This document shows, piece by piece, positions 10,901 to 17,700 of a stretch of DNA of 36,065 nucleotides. The stretch covers positions 1 to 36,065 of the IMG/VR virus record IMGVR_UViG_3300017737_000028, one strand, 5' to 3'. The number at the start of each line of letters is the position of its first letter. Position 1 is the first letter of the stretch. Below the pieces are notes generated by a model. The model worked only from the letters and a program-made list of their open reading frames with translations, did no database searches and was not told the origin of the DNA. The stretch comes from a virus. Both the position numbers and the translations under genes were made by a program.

Positions 10901-11843
10901 GATAGGCGTATTCTTCGCCGGCTTGCCCGCTAGCTGTACCAAGTATAGTTTCAGAAGCACCAAACGCTGGATCCGCGTTACCACTGTCTTTTCTTTCAAA
11001 TAAAGACCATATAGGATTAGATGCTATTTGACTGTTATCACCAGTGTTATACCACTCTGCAACAATATCTACCGTGGTATCTATTTGCTGAGGATTAGTG
11101 TCCGATATCGCAAAATACCCACCGTCTGGCCTAAACACAGCAGCGTGTTCATTAGAATATCTACCAGTGTTAGAGTGATTAGCTTGTAGGTTAGGAAGAG
11201 CTGCGACGCTTTTGAAATCTCCGGCTACAGTAGAAGAAGAGTAGTTAGACTCACCTCGATACTCTCGTTTGATATTATTTTTAAGTTCATTGCTGAATTT
11301 ATCTTCAATGCCATCAAACATGCCTGGTTGGTCTGCGGCATCGCCTTCGACATAATTAGCATCAACTTTGTCTACAAATTCTCCGTACTCAGGAAATATA
11401 TCTTTTGCTATGCTGTTAGCTATATCCCCAGTGACAGCAGTCCAATCTGTAGTCCCTACTTTTTTAGTGTAATATACCCCGTTGTCTCTCTTATAATCCC
11501 ATCCATCTCCCGTGTCCAAAACAACTTTAGGTGGATCTTTTTGCTCTTCAACTACAACTTCTTCTTCTTGCCCTTGTTCTTCAATTATAGTCTCTTCTTT
11601 GCTATCATCATCTACAACTATTTGCTCTTCATTTTCTTGCTCCAAAGAAGAGTCGTCCACGCTCACTTCCGTAGTAGACTGTAAAACTTCTGGTTGCCCT
11701 TGAGTCTCTGACTCTCCGCTCGGGCCAGTCTGAGAGTCTTGTGCTTTTTTTAATTCGTATTGTTTTATTTCTGATGCGATCTCTTCAGGAGAAGCACCAG
11801 CCTGCTCCATAACGAGTACTAACTGCTCTAATTCTTCGTTCAT
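1959..11843 (-). CDS. Giant modular ejection (internal virion/cargo) protein, polyvalent type
   Basis: This protein has 3294 residues. The first ~110 are acidic and low-complexity, followed by a GDGWDYKRDNGVYYTK block (112-135). A hydrophobic, Gly-rich region follows near 850-1090. A zincin-like motif H1409-E-G-T-H1413 lies mid-protein. RFSRSG occurs at 1560-1565. A HAD domain (D2338-F-D-D-T, T2416 in LTARN, D2472-D2473) lies between KFSRS at 2324 and KFSRS at 2500. The last ~800 residues form a conserved helical region (SPLGKLILAFQNTPMQY near 2945), an amphipathic or membrane-like segment near 2990-3010 and two zinc knuckles at 3233-3293. Size and position after the gp14/gp15-like genes suggest a packaged protein ejected with the DNA, as T7 gp16 or crAss cargo proteins are. 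There is no DxDGD motif, so it is not a visible RNA polymerase. Start codon follows the 455-residue gene by 3 bases. Confidence 0.85.
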   Translation of the reverse strand: MNEELEQLVLVMEQAGASPEEIASEIKQYELKKAQDSQTGPSGESETQGQPEVLQSTTEVSVDDSSLEQENEEQIVVDDDSKEETIIEEQGQEEEVVVEEQKDPPKVVLDTGDGWDYKRDNGVYYTKKVGTTDWTAVTGDIANSIAKDIFPEYGEFVDKVDANYVEGDAADQPGMFDGIEDKFSNELKNNIKREYRGESNYSSSTVAGDFKSVAALPNLQANHSNTGRYSNEHAAVFRPDGGYFAISDTNPQQIDTTVDIVAEWYNTGDNSQIASNPIWSLFERKDSGNADPAFGASETILGTASGQAGEEYAYQFNDVEGMNEVLSASGYTVEPIYANFSGGKPTQWSNNRLNDEKGRSGTFVKGYRLLKDGEVVLGGSPEDFEGYVNNHRYEEDANNIGGTMNNGYGGVSSAEVQNYFWNLAEDFHEENGFGYDADGNPVVNFLQNSREYMVEREAEVLSGIETELRAFEDKYIVTRDDPSTFDIDETEYSGRAVTLALKDNNVLTFDVVRTILEDSNLPEEEITTIAGYFNEPIYYTTTTEKERKGRTFVETKETKASDWQEQRLNGVLESDMYKNLSPEGQEVVKNSLTAGSEMVNIMVGSAVDEKVARRRGVLLEREIANSPDANIVRGVIDEKTAPHNIQAKINAFSARQTTIENHLKQKSDTLATTINGALANVAKAGYGYHSEGNVEDGTFRLVVDMPEDGNEEDRKIFQKKIDNLYGQYETINSDYMNGLRGEMFDYLEFVNETEDDAATLATVSKEFDRRDVQWKDWMDAWKGMWWGTTSFFGSEEGLAGLQRIDDRAGVYRTMLTGEEAWDIGAKGEYASRTFTQQLPNLIVAVGTGGVTSTGLKALGASANVIKYGSSATTGFGIFGTGSAGQKKKQIYDMRTAGKQAEEDLKDLELALENGDVSTAEYLVQKGQLEKTKILGEIDDKELYLAMASALVIEGGVTTFFGTAINSQKLLKAFGGEVDDVIRAATSKWYQNVGRGVLATAKETGSEVIEESLIFFGDQFAGSQILGQDADYSGALDVVLSSIISAGPTQGSGNVYNAFTSTMATSDTRAVYNDVMTNLDMITASMERAATPAEKAALKVDYLQEVGRLSNLQGSLELDVLVGGSKTLKTTLEANKALLKIHQEAGVKGSDSQATIDKKLKAHRATLSGGDLKSFDQRLSSAQNRISQTHAEVAQAYEDGNVVEDVYGEEGLKVQERLSKKPGWDQLSNKEKAVAVHTEMQRKARNNRINSHRKDDELMDYVEQKVYGGKFSESGRKNRNRKAEDAIIDRYATEIQVRKGWTTTQAREGNISLESILADPSVAGNFEVIQADSNEDLMAKLKQEFDNGNITEDEYNALRDDMQDMFKSSTKEGVEFGAIVGGKYITMANTEQVQDALNNGEMLQGTVALHEGTHAMDVLSGMNAEGQMENFAVNLQQGLAADENLRWVDQSARDRVDALVRGGNFESGSQEYYDEYTKSVQDIIGNKYYKSEFNAAKKAAGRTSLRNWFNMATKQGFKINNSKDALNFMISNIEAFRNGEVSKLTKSRIDGKLDGETSKKRFSRSGQEASERVQTLYEEQGVGAAMDIIDEFGGRVNKLVNKYQDVPGFDRQLLTDEINTGRRGILDMILEYDQDANPGVPIAAYINKFLDRRAIEAANRILKTDFESDVTEARGIAAEETVDIDTQARTREGIRLGDRFGERGQNMHDSVVEGVKNGDIDTDGKSYKTLGNALVDETQTMFGVSPKPGNLSKGDVANAQNFILKNADTLLAMLPDGTDSSGKSTGINKVLLESLYTKGSRVSASKTGSKAGLAAQVKRGDITKQEFLEIFGITPAGTPNVSDRNTSARIKALIDQTGKAITNQAAKEALIQDGEQGAFAFEDGKSKVLYSKTLLDTSTKYPKIAQAILNRLHRPEGLDIIKSLSGNVKGAFNSLFTEDDIKAMAMDQFGKAGNREIKLVTERLNKIGTEIQALHDQYSRYLDIQDQTDFVMIDTPIEEVILGHVINDSTEHRQYYKTIIGAENELDMRNPEHRDLARNATGKLAAKFSSEFNERFLVPGLSAATNPKRGYFVDGVDDTRLLVGSKKGETGKYSKPPSGYMKGKLDNDGVNKIKNNKAVVKAQQENNQAFRQVVEELRNMVANGEITLGQATAILQVMNANQKGLTRASAILDFVPSKKFKGPATLEHMTPALQVNLQALRYIATGDVDQKTMFDQTMDNYRLAYLPEKYDKIVNLFYKSTVPYWQKPDMSPLGRYYGPQLLAAGFDLELDMMSTGVTVGGDAGIDIKNWRKANTGRKKALGNLAANTDIATDQKTINDAKKAVKFSRSGETKGMTAWDFDDTLATTKSNVIFTKDGETKIISAEDFAKQGADLVTKGWTPDFSEFNKVTGGKPGPMFDKAMRRAKKYGTQDTYILTARNPEAAPAIKQFLDALGLDIPLKNITGLGNSTGEAKARWLLDKHAQGYNNIAFADDAMQNIDAVNKVFNQFDIKGKVELAKTKFSRSAPAEFSSILSEGEKDLNDDFNTILEESKDVGKEKTFSAAKARQRGKRKGRFKFFLPPSAENFKGLIYPFLGKGKVGEQHHQWFKENLFDPYSKGMKRVNAIKQEVSSDVRALKRNNKDAAKKLKKKVPGTDFTYEQAIRVYNWNKAGLDIPGLSNADLKALIKAVNDDAAIKLFADGLAQIQSKPGADLDVKEDWLAGTITSDMIELIDQSRDMLLQEFNDNADIVFSEENLNKIEAVFGSRHREAIEDILYRMKTGSTRNFGSNRILNDFMNWINGSVGTTMFFNARSAVLQMISNINFINWHDNNPLKAAKAFANQKQYWTDVAMIFNSPTLKQRRGGIGTDLNAAELLKDLEKSDNKMKVIVSHLLQLGFTPTQIADSLAIATGGATMYRNRIQTYLDEGMSQNEAESKAFEDMMDIAEETQQSTRPDKISQQQASPLGKLILAFQNTPMQYNRIMKRAAQDMVNGRGDPKEHISKIIYYGAVQSMIFYGLQTALFSVMFGDDEEEDDLDTKKERVVNGMVDSILRGAGIGGAVVSTLKNTILEHLEQKAKEDDDVYFTEYNEADVLIEALNLSPPIGIKSRKLVSGMRTWEYNQEVIDQMPMTDIDNPIYDASFSVTEAVTNIPLSRLHSKFENLREAMDSDNETWKRAAMFLGWNKWSFGIKNQDVVDAKGEIKEIKAAEAKERREQKKIEREVQKADEELQVIEDNKLDQDEEREQGAEEVKCAAVSRSGKRCSNTALPGKSFCTVHDEVPQQANEVQCSHIKDDGKRCKMKTKNKSGKCYYHD

Positions 11844-11846
11844 GTT

Positions 11847-13214
11847 TTAGAGGTTTTTATAGTATTGAATTTTTTCTGCAATAGACATGTTTTGTGGAGC
11901 TCGTCTTGCTCTTGTTTTTTGAACTTGTTTTTCCGCTTGATCTGGATTTTCTTTATCAAACCGTGCTTTACCTAATGCGTATCCTTGATTATGCATAACC
12001 GATTCGATGCCTTGCGCCGCGTACGTAGCTAGTTCATCAAACAACTTATCATCAGCCTTAGCCCTATCAATTAACTCATTCATCTTTGCTTTAGGTACAT
12101 CACCAATAATACCACCTTCTATCATGAGCTCTAGCAAAGGTTTTGTGTTTGCAAAAGTTGGATCTAACATAATAGAATTTATGTTGTCAGGTGTGATCAT
12201 TTTTTTACTCTGAGCAATTACAGACTCTTTGTTATAAATAGCGTTTTGTCTACCCATGTCTTGTAAGTTGAGTAGCTGAGTTTGGAAATCTAATTCTCTT
12301 TGGTGTGGGTAAGACTTGTCTTTAGCAAACTTATTCATCCATGTTCTATCAGCCGCATATTCTCCGCCGTTATCTAATTGAACTCTATATACTAGATCGT
12401 TGTTTTCCGTATAACCCGGAATAACGTTTTCATCCATTTTAAACAACTTAGACCACACTTCTTTTTCAAGATCTGTAGTAGCGTTGCTGAAACCGTTATC
12501 TTTGTATATATCGTTAACAGTCTCAATAATGCCACCTGGAGCAACCTCTGCTTTTACAGCAGACCCTAATTGACCTAGTGTACCAAACGCCTCCATTCTT
12601 TGTTTTTTCTTTTCTGTGTCGTCATCCGCTTGTGAAAAGAACTTATTTTCTTTAACATCTCTTAAAAGATTTTGAAAGTGATTACGCATAGTCTCTGTTG
12701 CTACACCGCCTCTACTTGCTATAGACTCAGAACTTTCTTTCAACCTCTCGTCGTAGTTAACCTCATCGAGCGCGTCGTGTTTAGACGTAAAAGCAGAAGG
12801 TCCACCACCGCCTTTAATTCTTTGAGTGTCTAGTTTCTTTTGCTCTTTGTCAGCTATTTTTTTAGCCAATTCCATTTCTCTTTCTTCACTTGACAAACTT
12901 TGTTCAAGTCTTCCTTCTATATTTTCTTGGCTTAAAGAGATTGGCGGATCTCTTTCTTCGTCTGATCTTTTAGCCAAGTCTTTCATAGCTTGGTTCGTCT
13001 TTTCTTTTTCGTCTGCTACTTGTTTTTTAGCCTCGCCTTGCGCGTTTTCTTTAGCTTGAGCAAGCTCTACGCCTTCAGTGCTAACTCTTTCACCTAAGTC
13101 TTCAAGAGGGCTAAAGTCAGTTAAATATGTTTTATTCGCCGCTCTTAACGACTGTAAAGTTCCAGCGCTAAGCTGGTAGTTTGAAAATCCTTTTTTGTCT
13201 TTTTCTTCAGCCAT
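11847..13214 (-). CDS. Internal virion/cargo protein, coiled-coil rich (gp15-like by position)
   Basis: The 455-residue protein is highly charged and mainly helical, with long Lys/Glu/Gln-rich stretches at residues 50-140 (for example EEREMELAKKIADKEQKK). It also has a Gly-rich hinge (KGGGGPSA) and a basic C-terminal tail (KTRARRAPQNMS). No enzymatic motif or signal peptide is visible. It sits between the Ala/Gln-rich gp14-like gene and the giant gene, separated from the giant by 3 bases, which is the same order as the T7 ejection proteins gp14-gp15-gp16. I therefore infer that it is packaged in the head and ejected with DNA. The start context is AT-rich with no Shine-Dalgarno sequence. The specific family is not recognised; the functional call rests on position and composition. 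Confidence 0.65.
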   Translation of the reverse strand: MAEEKDKKGFSNYQLSAGTLQSLRAANKTYLTDFSPLEDLGERVSTEGVELAQAKENAQGEAKKQVADEKEKTNQAMKDLAKRSDEERDPPISLSQENIEGRLEQSLSSEEREMELAKKIADKEQKKLDTQRIKGGGGPSAFTSKHDALDEVNYDERLKESSESIASRGGVATETMRNHFQNLLRDVKENKFFSQADDDTEKKKQRMEAFGTLGQLGSAVKAEVAPGGIIETVNDIYKDNGFSNATTDLEKEVWSKLFKMDENVIPGYTENNDLVYRVQLDNGGEYAADRTWMNKFAKDKSYPHQRELDFQTQLLNLQDMGRQNAIYNKESVIAQSKKMITPDNINSIMLDPTFANTKPLLELMIEGGIIGDVPKAKMNELIDRAKADDKLFDELATYAAQGIESVMHNQGYALGKARFDKENPDQAEKQVQKTRARRAPQNMSIAEKIQYYKNL

Positions 13215-13225
13215 GATATTATAAT

Positions 13226-13855
13226 TTAACCACCCATTGTTCCAGCGTAATCCATACCCGCTTCACCAACATCAGCAACACCTTCAATAGCTTGTGCTTT
13301 AGCATCCGCCTTTCTTTTTCTAGCTTCAGCTAATTCGTCAGCACTCATCGTCAGCTGGCTTTGAACTTTACCAAACTCTTGCTCTCTACTTATCAATTCT
13401 CCTTTACGCTCCATTTGCTGTATTTTACCGGCTTCAGCAGCAGCGGCTTGTTGGTTAGCTGCTTCTTGTTTACCAATACTAGCAGATGCTCTTTGAGCAT
13501 CTATAGAACCTTGTTGAGCCATAGTTTGAGCTAGCGCGGCAATGCCAGATCCACCAGCTGCTCCACGCATCTGCTGCATGATGTTAGCTTGGCTTTGCAT
13601 TGATTGCTGTTTTTGAAACTCAGCCTCTTGTTGGTTAACTGTTAAGTCTTCCATTGTGTTCTCAAGGTTCTGATATGGATTACTTGTATCAAGATTAGCA
13701 AACATGTTTTTATTTTTAGCTACCTCCATTTTAGCTTTTGCTTCATCAGCTTTAGCTTTCTTAGCTTCAATTGCTCCGTCAACAGCTTTGGCTGTACCAG
13801 CCGTAGCCGCTATAGCCAAACCTATTATTGCTACTGTACCTACTGCAAACGACAT
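13226..13855 (-). CDS. Ala/Gln-rich internal virion protein (gp14-like)
   Basis: The 209-residue protein starts with a hydrophobic, Ala-rich segment (residues 3-25, FAVGTVAIIGLAIAATAGTA). It continues as a long helical region rich in Ala, Gln, Lys and Glu, including SNPYQNLENTMEDLTVNQQ and GGSGIAALAQTMAQQGS. This composition and the NxxENxxEDLTVN block match a widespread family of internal or ejected proteins in marine podoviruses, in my recollection. The hydrophobic N-terminus plus helical body is reminiscent of T7 gp14, which inserts in the outer membrane after ejection. It precedes the 455-residue and giant genes, supporting an ejection-complex role. There is no export signal cleavage site that I trust, so the hydrophobic segment is more likely a membrane-insertion element. 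Confidence 0.7.
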   Translation of the reverse strand: MSFAVGTVAIIGLAIAATAGTAKAVDGAIEAKKAKADEAKAKMEVAKNKNMFANLDTSNPYQNLENTMEDLTVNQQEAEFQKQQSMQSQANIMQQMRGAAGGSGIAALAQTMAQQGSIDAQRASASIGKQEAANQQAAAAEAGKIQQMERKGELISREQEFGKVQSQLTMSADELAEARKRKADAKAQAIEGVADVGEAGMDYAGTMGG

Positions 13856-13858
13856 AAT

Positions 13859-14332
13859 TTATTTATTTTTAATATATTGTTCATATTCTTCTTGATTTAG
13901 TGCTACTATATCAGTCTCTAGTTTTCTTATATCTTCTGTATTAGTAGGATTTTTATGCGTGTTATACCAAACACTATCTTCATGAGCATATAAAACTCTC
14001 TGAGCACCAGGCGTAGCGATTACATGACAAGGAGCTTTGTACTCAAAAACACCCTCCTCACTAGATATAGTCAAATGCCCAGACAACAAAAAACACATGT
14101 GCATATGTTTATGTATTGCTCCAACTACAGCAGAGTCTTTATACATTGTCATTTTTCTAACATAGACACCGTCCATAAAAAAATGTTCTATAGGTAGTTT
14201 ATCTGAGTTAGTTATTATAGGTTCTTCATCTGTACCTACAATTATATTGTCTCCGTCAGCGTTAGCAGTCAGCGTATTAAGTAAGCTCTGTACGTCTGAT
14301 TTAAAGCTTTTTTGCAACTTGTTATCAGTCAT
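13859..14332 (-). CDS. Cupin-fold protein
   Basis: The 157-residue protein has a single cupin (double-stranded beta-helix) domain at about residues 48-125. The first cupin motif is visible as G71-A-I-H74-K-H76-M-H78 followed by CFLLSGHLTIS. The second half runs EGVFEYKAP, then a PG turn (TPGAQRV) and later HEDSVWYNTH. H74, H76 and H78 are plausible metal ligands. The last ~30 residues are helical and acidic. It lies between the muzzle/126-residue genes and the ejection genes. Cupins of this kind recur in structural modules of marine phages, in my recollection, but their role there is not established. Possibilities are a virion decoration, a small-molecule binding sensor or an enzyme. There is a 46-base AT-rich gap upstream, one of the largest in the window. 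Confidence 0.75.
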   Translation of the reverse strand: MTDNKLQKSFKSDVQSLLNTLTANADGDNIIVGTDEEPIITNSDKLPIEHFFMDGVYVRKMTMYKDSAVVGAIHKHMHMCFLLSGHLTISSEEGVFEYKAPCHVIATPGAQRVLYAHEDSVWYNTHKNPTNTEDIRKLETDIVALNQEEYEQYIKNK

Positions 14333-14378
14333 TGTATTTAATTGAATTATACTGATATATAGTTACACTTTTTAGTGT

Positions 14379-14759
14379 TTATTTACTACTCTCAAACATT
14401 TCGGTAGCTATGCTAAACAATTCAGCCGCAGCTGTAGTGTCATCGTTAACAAGTTTTACGCTAGCAAAGTACCCTAATGGAGAACTTAAGTTAGCTTTAT
14501 TGTTTTTGCTAAACAATATAAACTTATCGCTTAAACCCGCGGCACCACCTAGATCATTATAACCTACAGAGGTTTCTATAATCATAACTGGAGAAGCAGT
14601 CCCAGGATTTTGTATTTCTCTTATGCTACCTATCTCTATTACAGATCCGCTATTAGTTGTAAAACCTCCAGACGCCGCTGTGCTTACGTAGTAAGCTGTA
14701 TCTCCAACCTGGCAAGATGCGTTTATTGGTGCTGAAAATGTTAATGTTGCTGATGGCAT
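14379..14759 (-). CDS. Small beta-rich virion-associated protein, function unknown
   Basis: The 126-residue protein is Ser/Thr/Ala-rich and predicted mostly beta: FSAPINASCQVGDTAYYVST, VIEIGSIREI, PVMIIET and DKFILFSKNNK. The final segment is helical (AAAELFSIATEMFESS). There is no signal peptide or catalytic motif. It follows the 2721-residue muzzle gene by 6 bases, and short proteins with this SxQVGDTAYY block often stand directly behind the tail protein in marine podovirus-like genomes, in my recollection. A tail tip, head-fibre or trimeric plug component is the most reasonable inference. I cannot assign it to a characterised family. Confidence 0.65.
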   Translation of the reverse strand: MPSATLTFSAPINASCQVGDTAYYVSTAASGGFTTNSGSVIEIGSIREIQNPGTASPVMIIETSVGYNDLGGAAGLSDKFILFSKNNKANLSSPLGYFASVKLVNDDTTAAAELFSIATEMFESSK

Positions 14760-14765
14760 TGTTTA

Positions 14766-17700
14766 TTAGTTTACGTTTACAAAGTCGTCGATAAATATAT
14801 CTAAACTACCTGCTGTTTTATTTAAACCTCGAACATCTAGATATCCTGACACCACCAAGCTACCACTTACAATAGAAGCTTGGATGTGCTTAACTCGAAC
14901 AGCACCTGAGTTTGAAGACTCGTTCACATCGCTGCTAAAGCTAGTAAAATCTTCTGTATTAGTGAAAGTTAAAATAGTATCTTTTGAGATTGTCTGAGGG
15001 TTGTTTAAAGTTATTTGAGTAGCCGAGTCGACACTTTTAATAGCCGCGAACACAGAGTCTCCGTCAGTTCTTATAATACCTTCACCTTCGACTTGCATTA
15101 AAGCTTCAATGCCTCTAGTATTGTCTAACGGTACCAAAGTAGCGCTTGATACTGCTGATGTTACTCGAGCTTGAAGAACACCACCTAATCCAGTTGTAGA
15201 TCCTTTGAAGTCTATATCACTATTGTTTTTTAAATAAAGCTTTTTTCCTGAAGCAGGTGGAGCTGTTATAGAGAACGGAACTAAACCAGCGTGCTTAAAG
15301 CTGAAAGTAAGCTTAGAGTTATTAGGTAGGCTAACAGCGTTGCTAAGCGTTATCTCTTGTCTTCTTATAGATGTTATTACTGTATTCTGTGGCACGTCAT
15401 TACCAGCAAACTTAGTCATAAGCACCATGCCTGTTTTAAATTTATTTTTTCTATTTAATACAGTTATTTTTTTAGATAAAACACTATTGTTGCCTCCTCT
15501 GGTGAATACATCTTCACCTTGCCTAGTTTTTTCGCCGTAACTACCTTCATAGTTACCAGGCCTGTATATTACTTGAGTGGTTGTAGTGCCCCAGTTAGAT
15601 GTTGTAGTAGGACTAGCTTGTATAGTTAGCTTTTTTATACCTTGCTTTATAATAGAGGCTTGACCAGGTGCAGTAGGAACTCTACTAGCAACAACTGGCG
15701 CGTTACCTGAAACAGCACTAGACACAGCTTCTACTCTTATGTCGTATCTAGTTCTAGAAGTAGTTGAAGGTAAGTCAACTTCATGCGTTATTATGCCAGA
15801 ACTTCCAAACGTAGCTTCTTTATAAGAAGATGTGGTTTCAAAAATACCTTTTTCAAAGTTGTAGTACTTTGCTACCGTTGGGTTTGTTGTGCTAGTTGTT
15901 TCTTGCAAGAAAACTCTATAAGAAGCTCCTGACGCGCCGTGTACTTTGACATATGCTTTAGAAGCTTTTGATCCATAGTTACTAGTGTACGTAACGCTTT
16001 TAATATCGTCTGGAGTAGAAGTGTGGTTTTGCTTTACTTGATGATTAACAATAGCCTTGTGTCCTAACACACATATATCACTTGGATCTTGGAATAAACC
16101 GTTTTCTTCTGGTGGACTATAAAATACCTTTGCTTTAAAACCAGTTAAAGCACCTCCAGTATATACAAGATCTGTTATTTGACCATCGTAACTACTACTA
16201 TATAAACCTAAGTTTTCAAAAGATATTGAAGGAAAACTGTTACCACTTGTAGAGTAGTAATATATAGGCGCTGTGCTTGTGTCAGAAGCAAACGTAAGTT
16301 CTGCTATCATCGTCTCTGTGCCATCTTGAACAACACCGCTGTGCTTAGTTATGTTGTGAGATAAGTTAAACTCAGTTGTTTTAGATATAGTGTTGGGAGA
16401 CGTTATATTAGTAAACGCAACAGTTGAGCCACTTAGTACATCATGCTGCGTTCTAACACACGCGTTTCTTTCTCTATAAGTGTTTGCTGTAGACTTAATA
16501 TCAATATCTACTACATATGTAAAGTTATCCGCTGGCCAAGACTGAGCTGCGTCAAAATGAACTCTAGCATTCACGGTGTTAAGCGGGTCACCAGCCCCGA
16601 AAGTAGAGTCAGAAAACACAATTTTATCAATGTCAGCTAGATCATTAACGTGGGTGTCACCATCAACAGTAAACTCTAATCCTGATGCAGCTGCATCTTC
16701 TATTTCAAAGTCGGCCGCTGATAAAGGATATCCACTGTAAGAACCATTTACAATAGGCGATATTGTTAAATCTACGTAAACACTACTTCCAATAGTAGTG
16801 CTAGCGTTAACATTAAGAGTGTTAGATGCTACTGTAAATTTACTTTGCTCTGTTGCAAGAACCGTAGATGTATCAAAAGTAGTATCAGAGTTGTTAGCTA
16901 CTGTTATAGTTATAACGTCAGCCGTTCCGCTGTCATTATGTTGTATGTTGGCTAATCCAATACCTTGAACACTAAACTCTCTTTCATCTAAATTTGATAG
17001 AGCTGTTACTTCACCTGATGGATACCCAAAGTACTTATCTTCTTTATTTTTAAAGAAAACATTGCCACAGGTTTGTAAGTTAGTAGTAAGATTATCTACA
17101 TACCAACCGTTCTTTGCAGCAAGATTATAGTACTCCCCATCCGTTACATTGTCTGTGTCTACCACTCCGCTATTAGTGCTGTAATCTCCAGTAAAATAAT
17201 CTTGATTGTCTACGTCTGTAAATACAGGTATATTAGCTTGGCTACCTTCGTAATTTAACGTCATAAAACTTTTAACAGTTTCAGGTTGATCATTAAACAA
17301 TACCGTTATACTAGAGTTATCAGCTGAAGTATTACTGCCGTAGAAAGTATTGTAAGCGTTATTAGTGTGGTGCTCATATATGCCACCGCCGCTAAACGTA
17401 TAGTATGCGTTGTTTAAGCTAACTCCACTTTGTGGATAAAAAGATTTAAAGCTAGTCCAGCCGCTAGCTTGCTCACTATAAGAAATAGTAGCCTGATCAT
17501 GGTGCGTGCTCTGGTGATTAGCATACTTCTTGTAAACGCTAAGATTATACTCTTTCTTCCTTTCGTCATATGTACCTAGGCACGTGTCTACGTAAGAGCT
17601 CATAAGATCAGAAAAATAATCCTTCATACCTATGTCAGATATCGGTCTTACACCTTCGCCACTAAGTGCTAACACCTTTCCTCTCATAGCATCAGAGAAA

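Noticed and set aside
1959-11843. Giant protein as a virion RNA polymerase like that of some crAss-like phages
   Set aside because: No DxDGD-type metal-binding signature or other polymerase motif could be found. The visible motifs are HAD, zincin-like and zinc knuckles.
14333-14378. Possible promoter with TATAAT (minus strand, 14346-14351) before the cupin gene
   Set aside because: The gap is AT-rich, where such hexamers arise easily. No convincing -35 (or Bacteroidota -33/-7 TAnnTTTG) element is present, and the start would leave a leader of only about ten bases.
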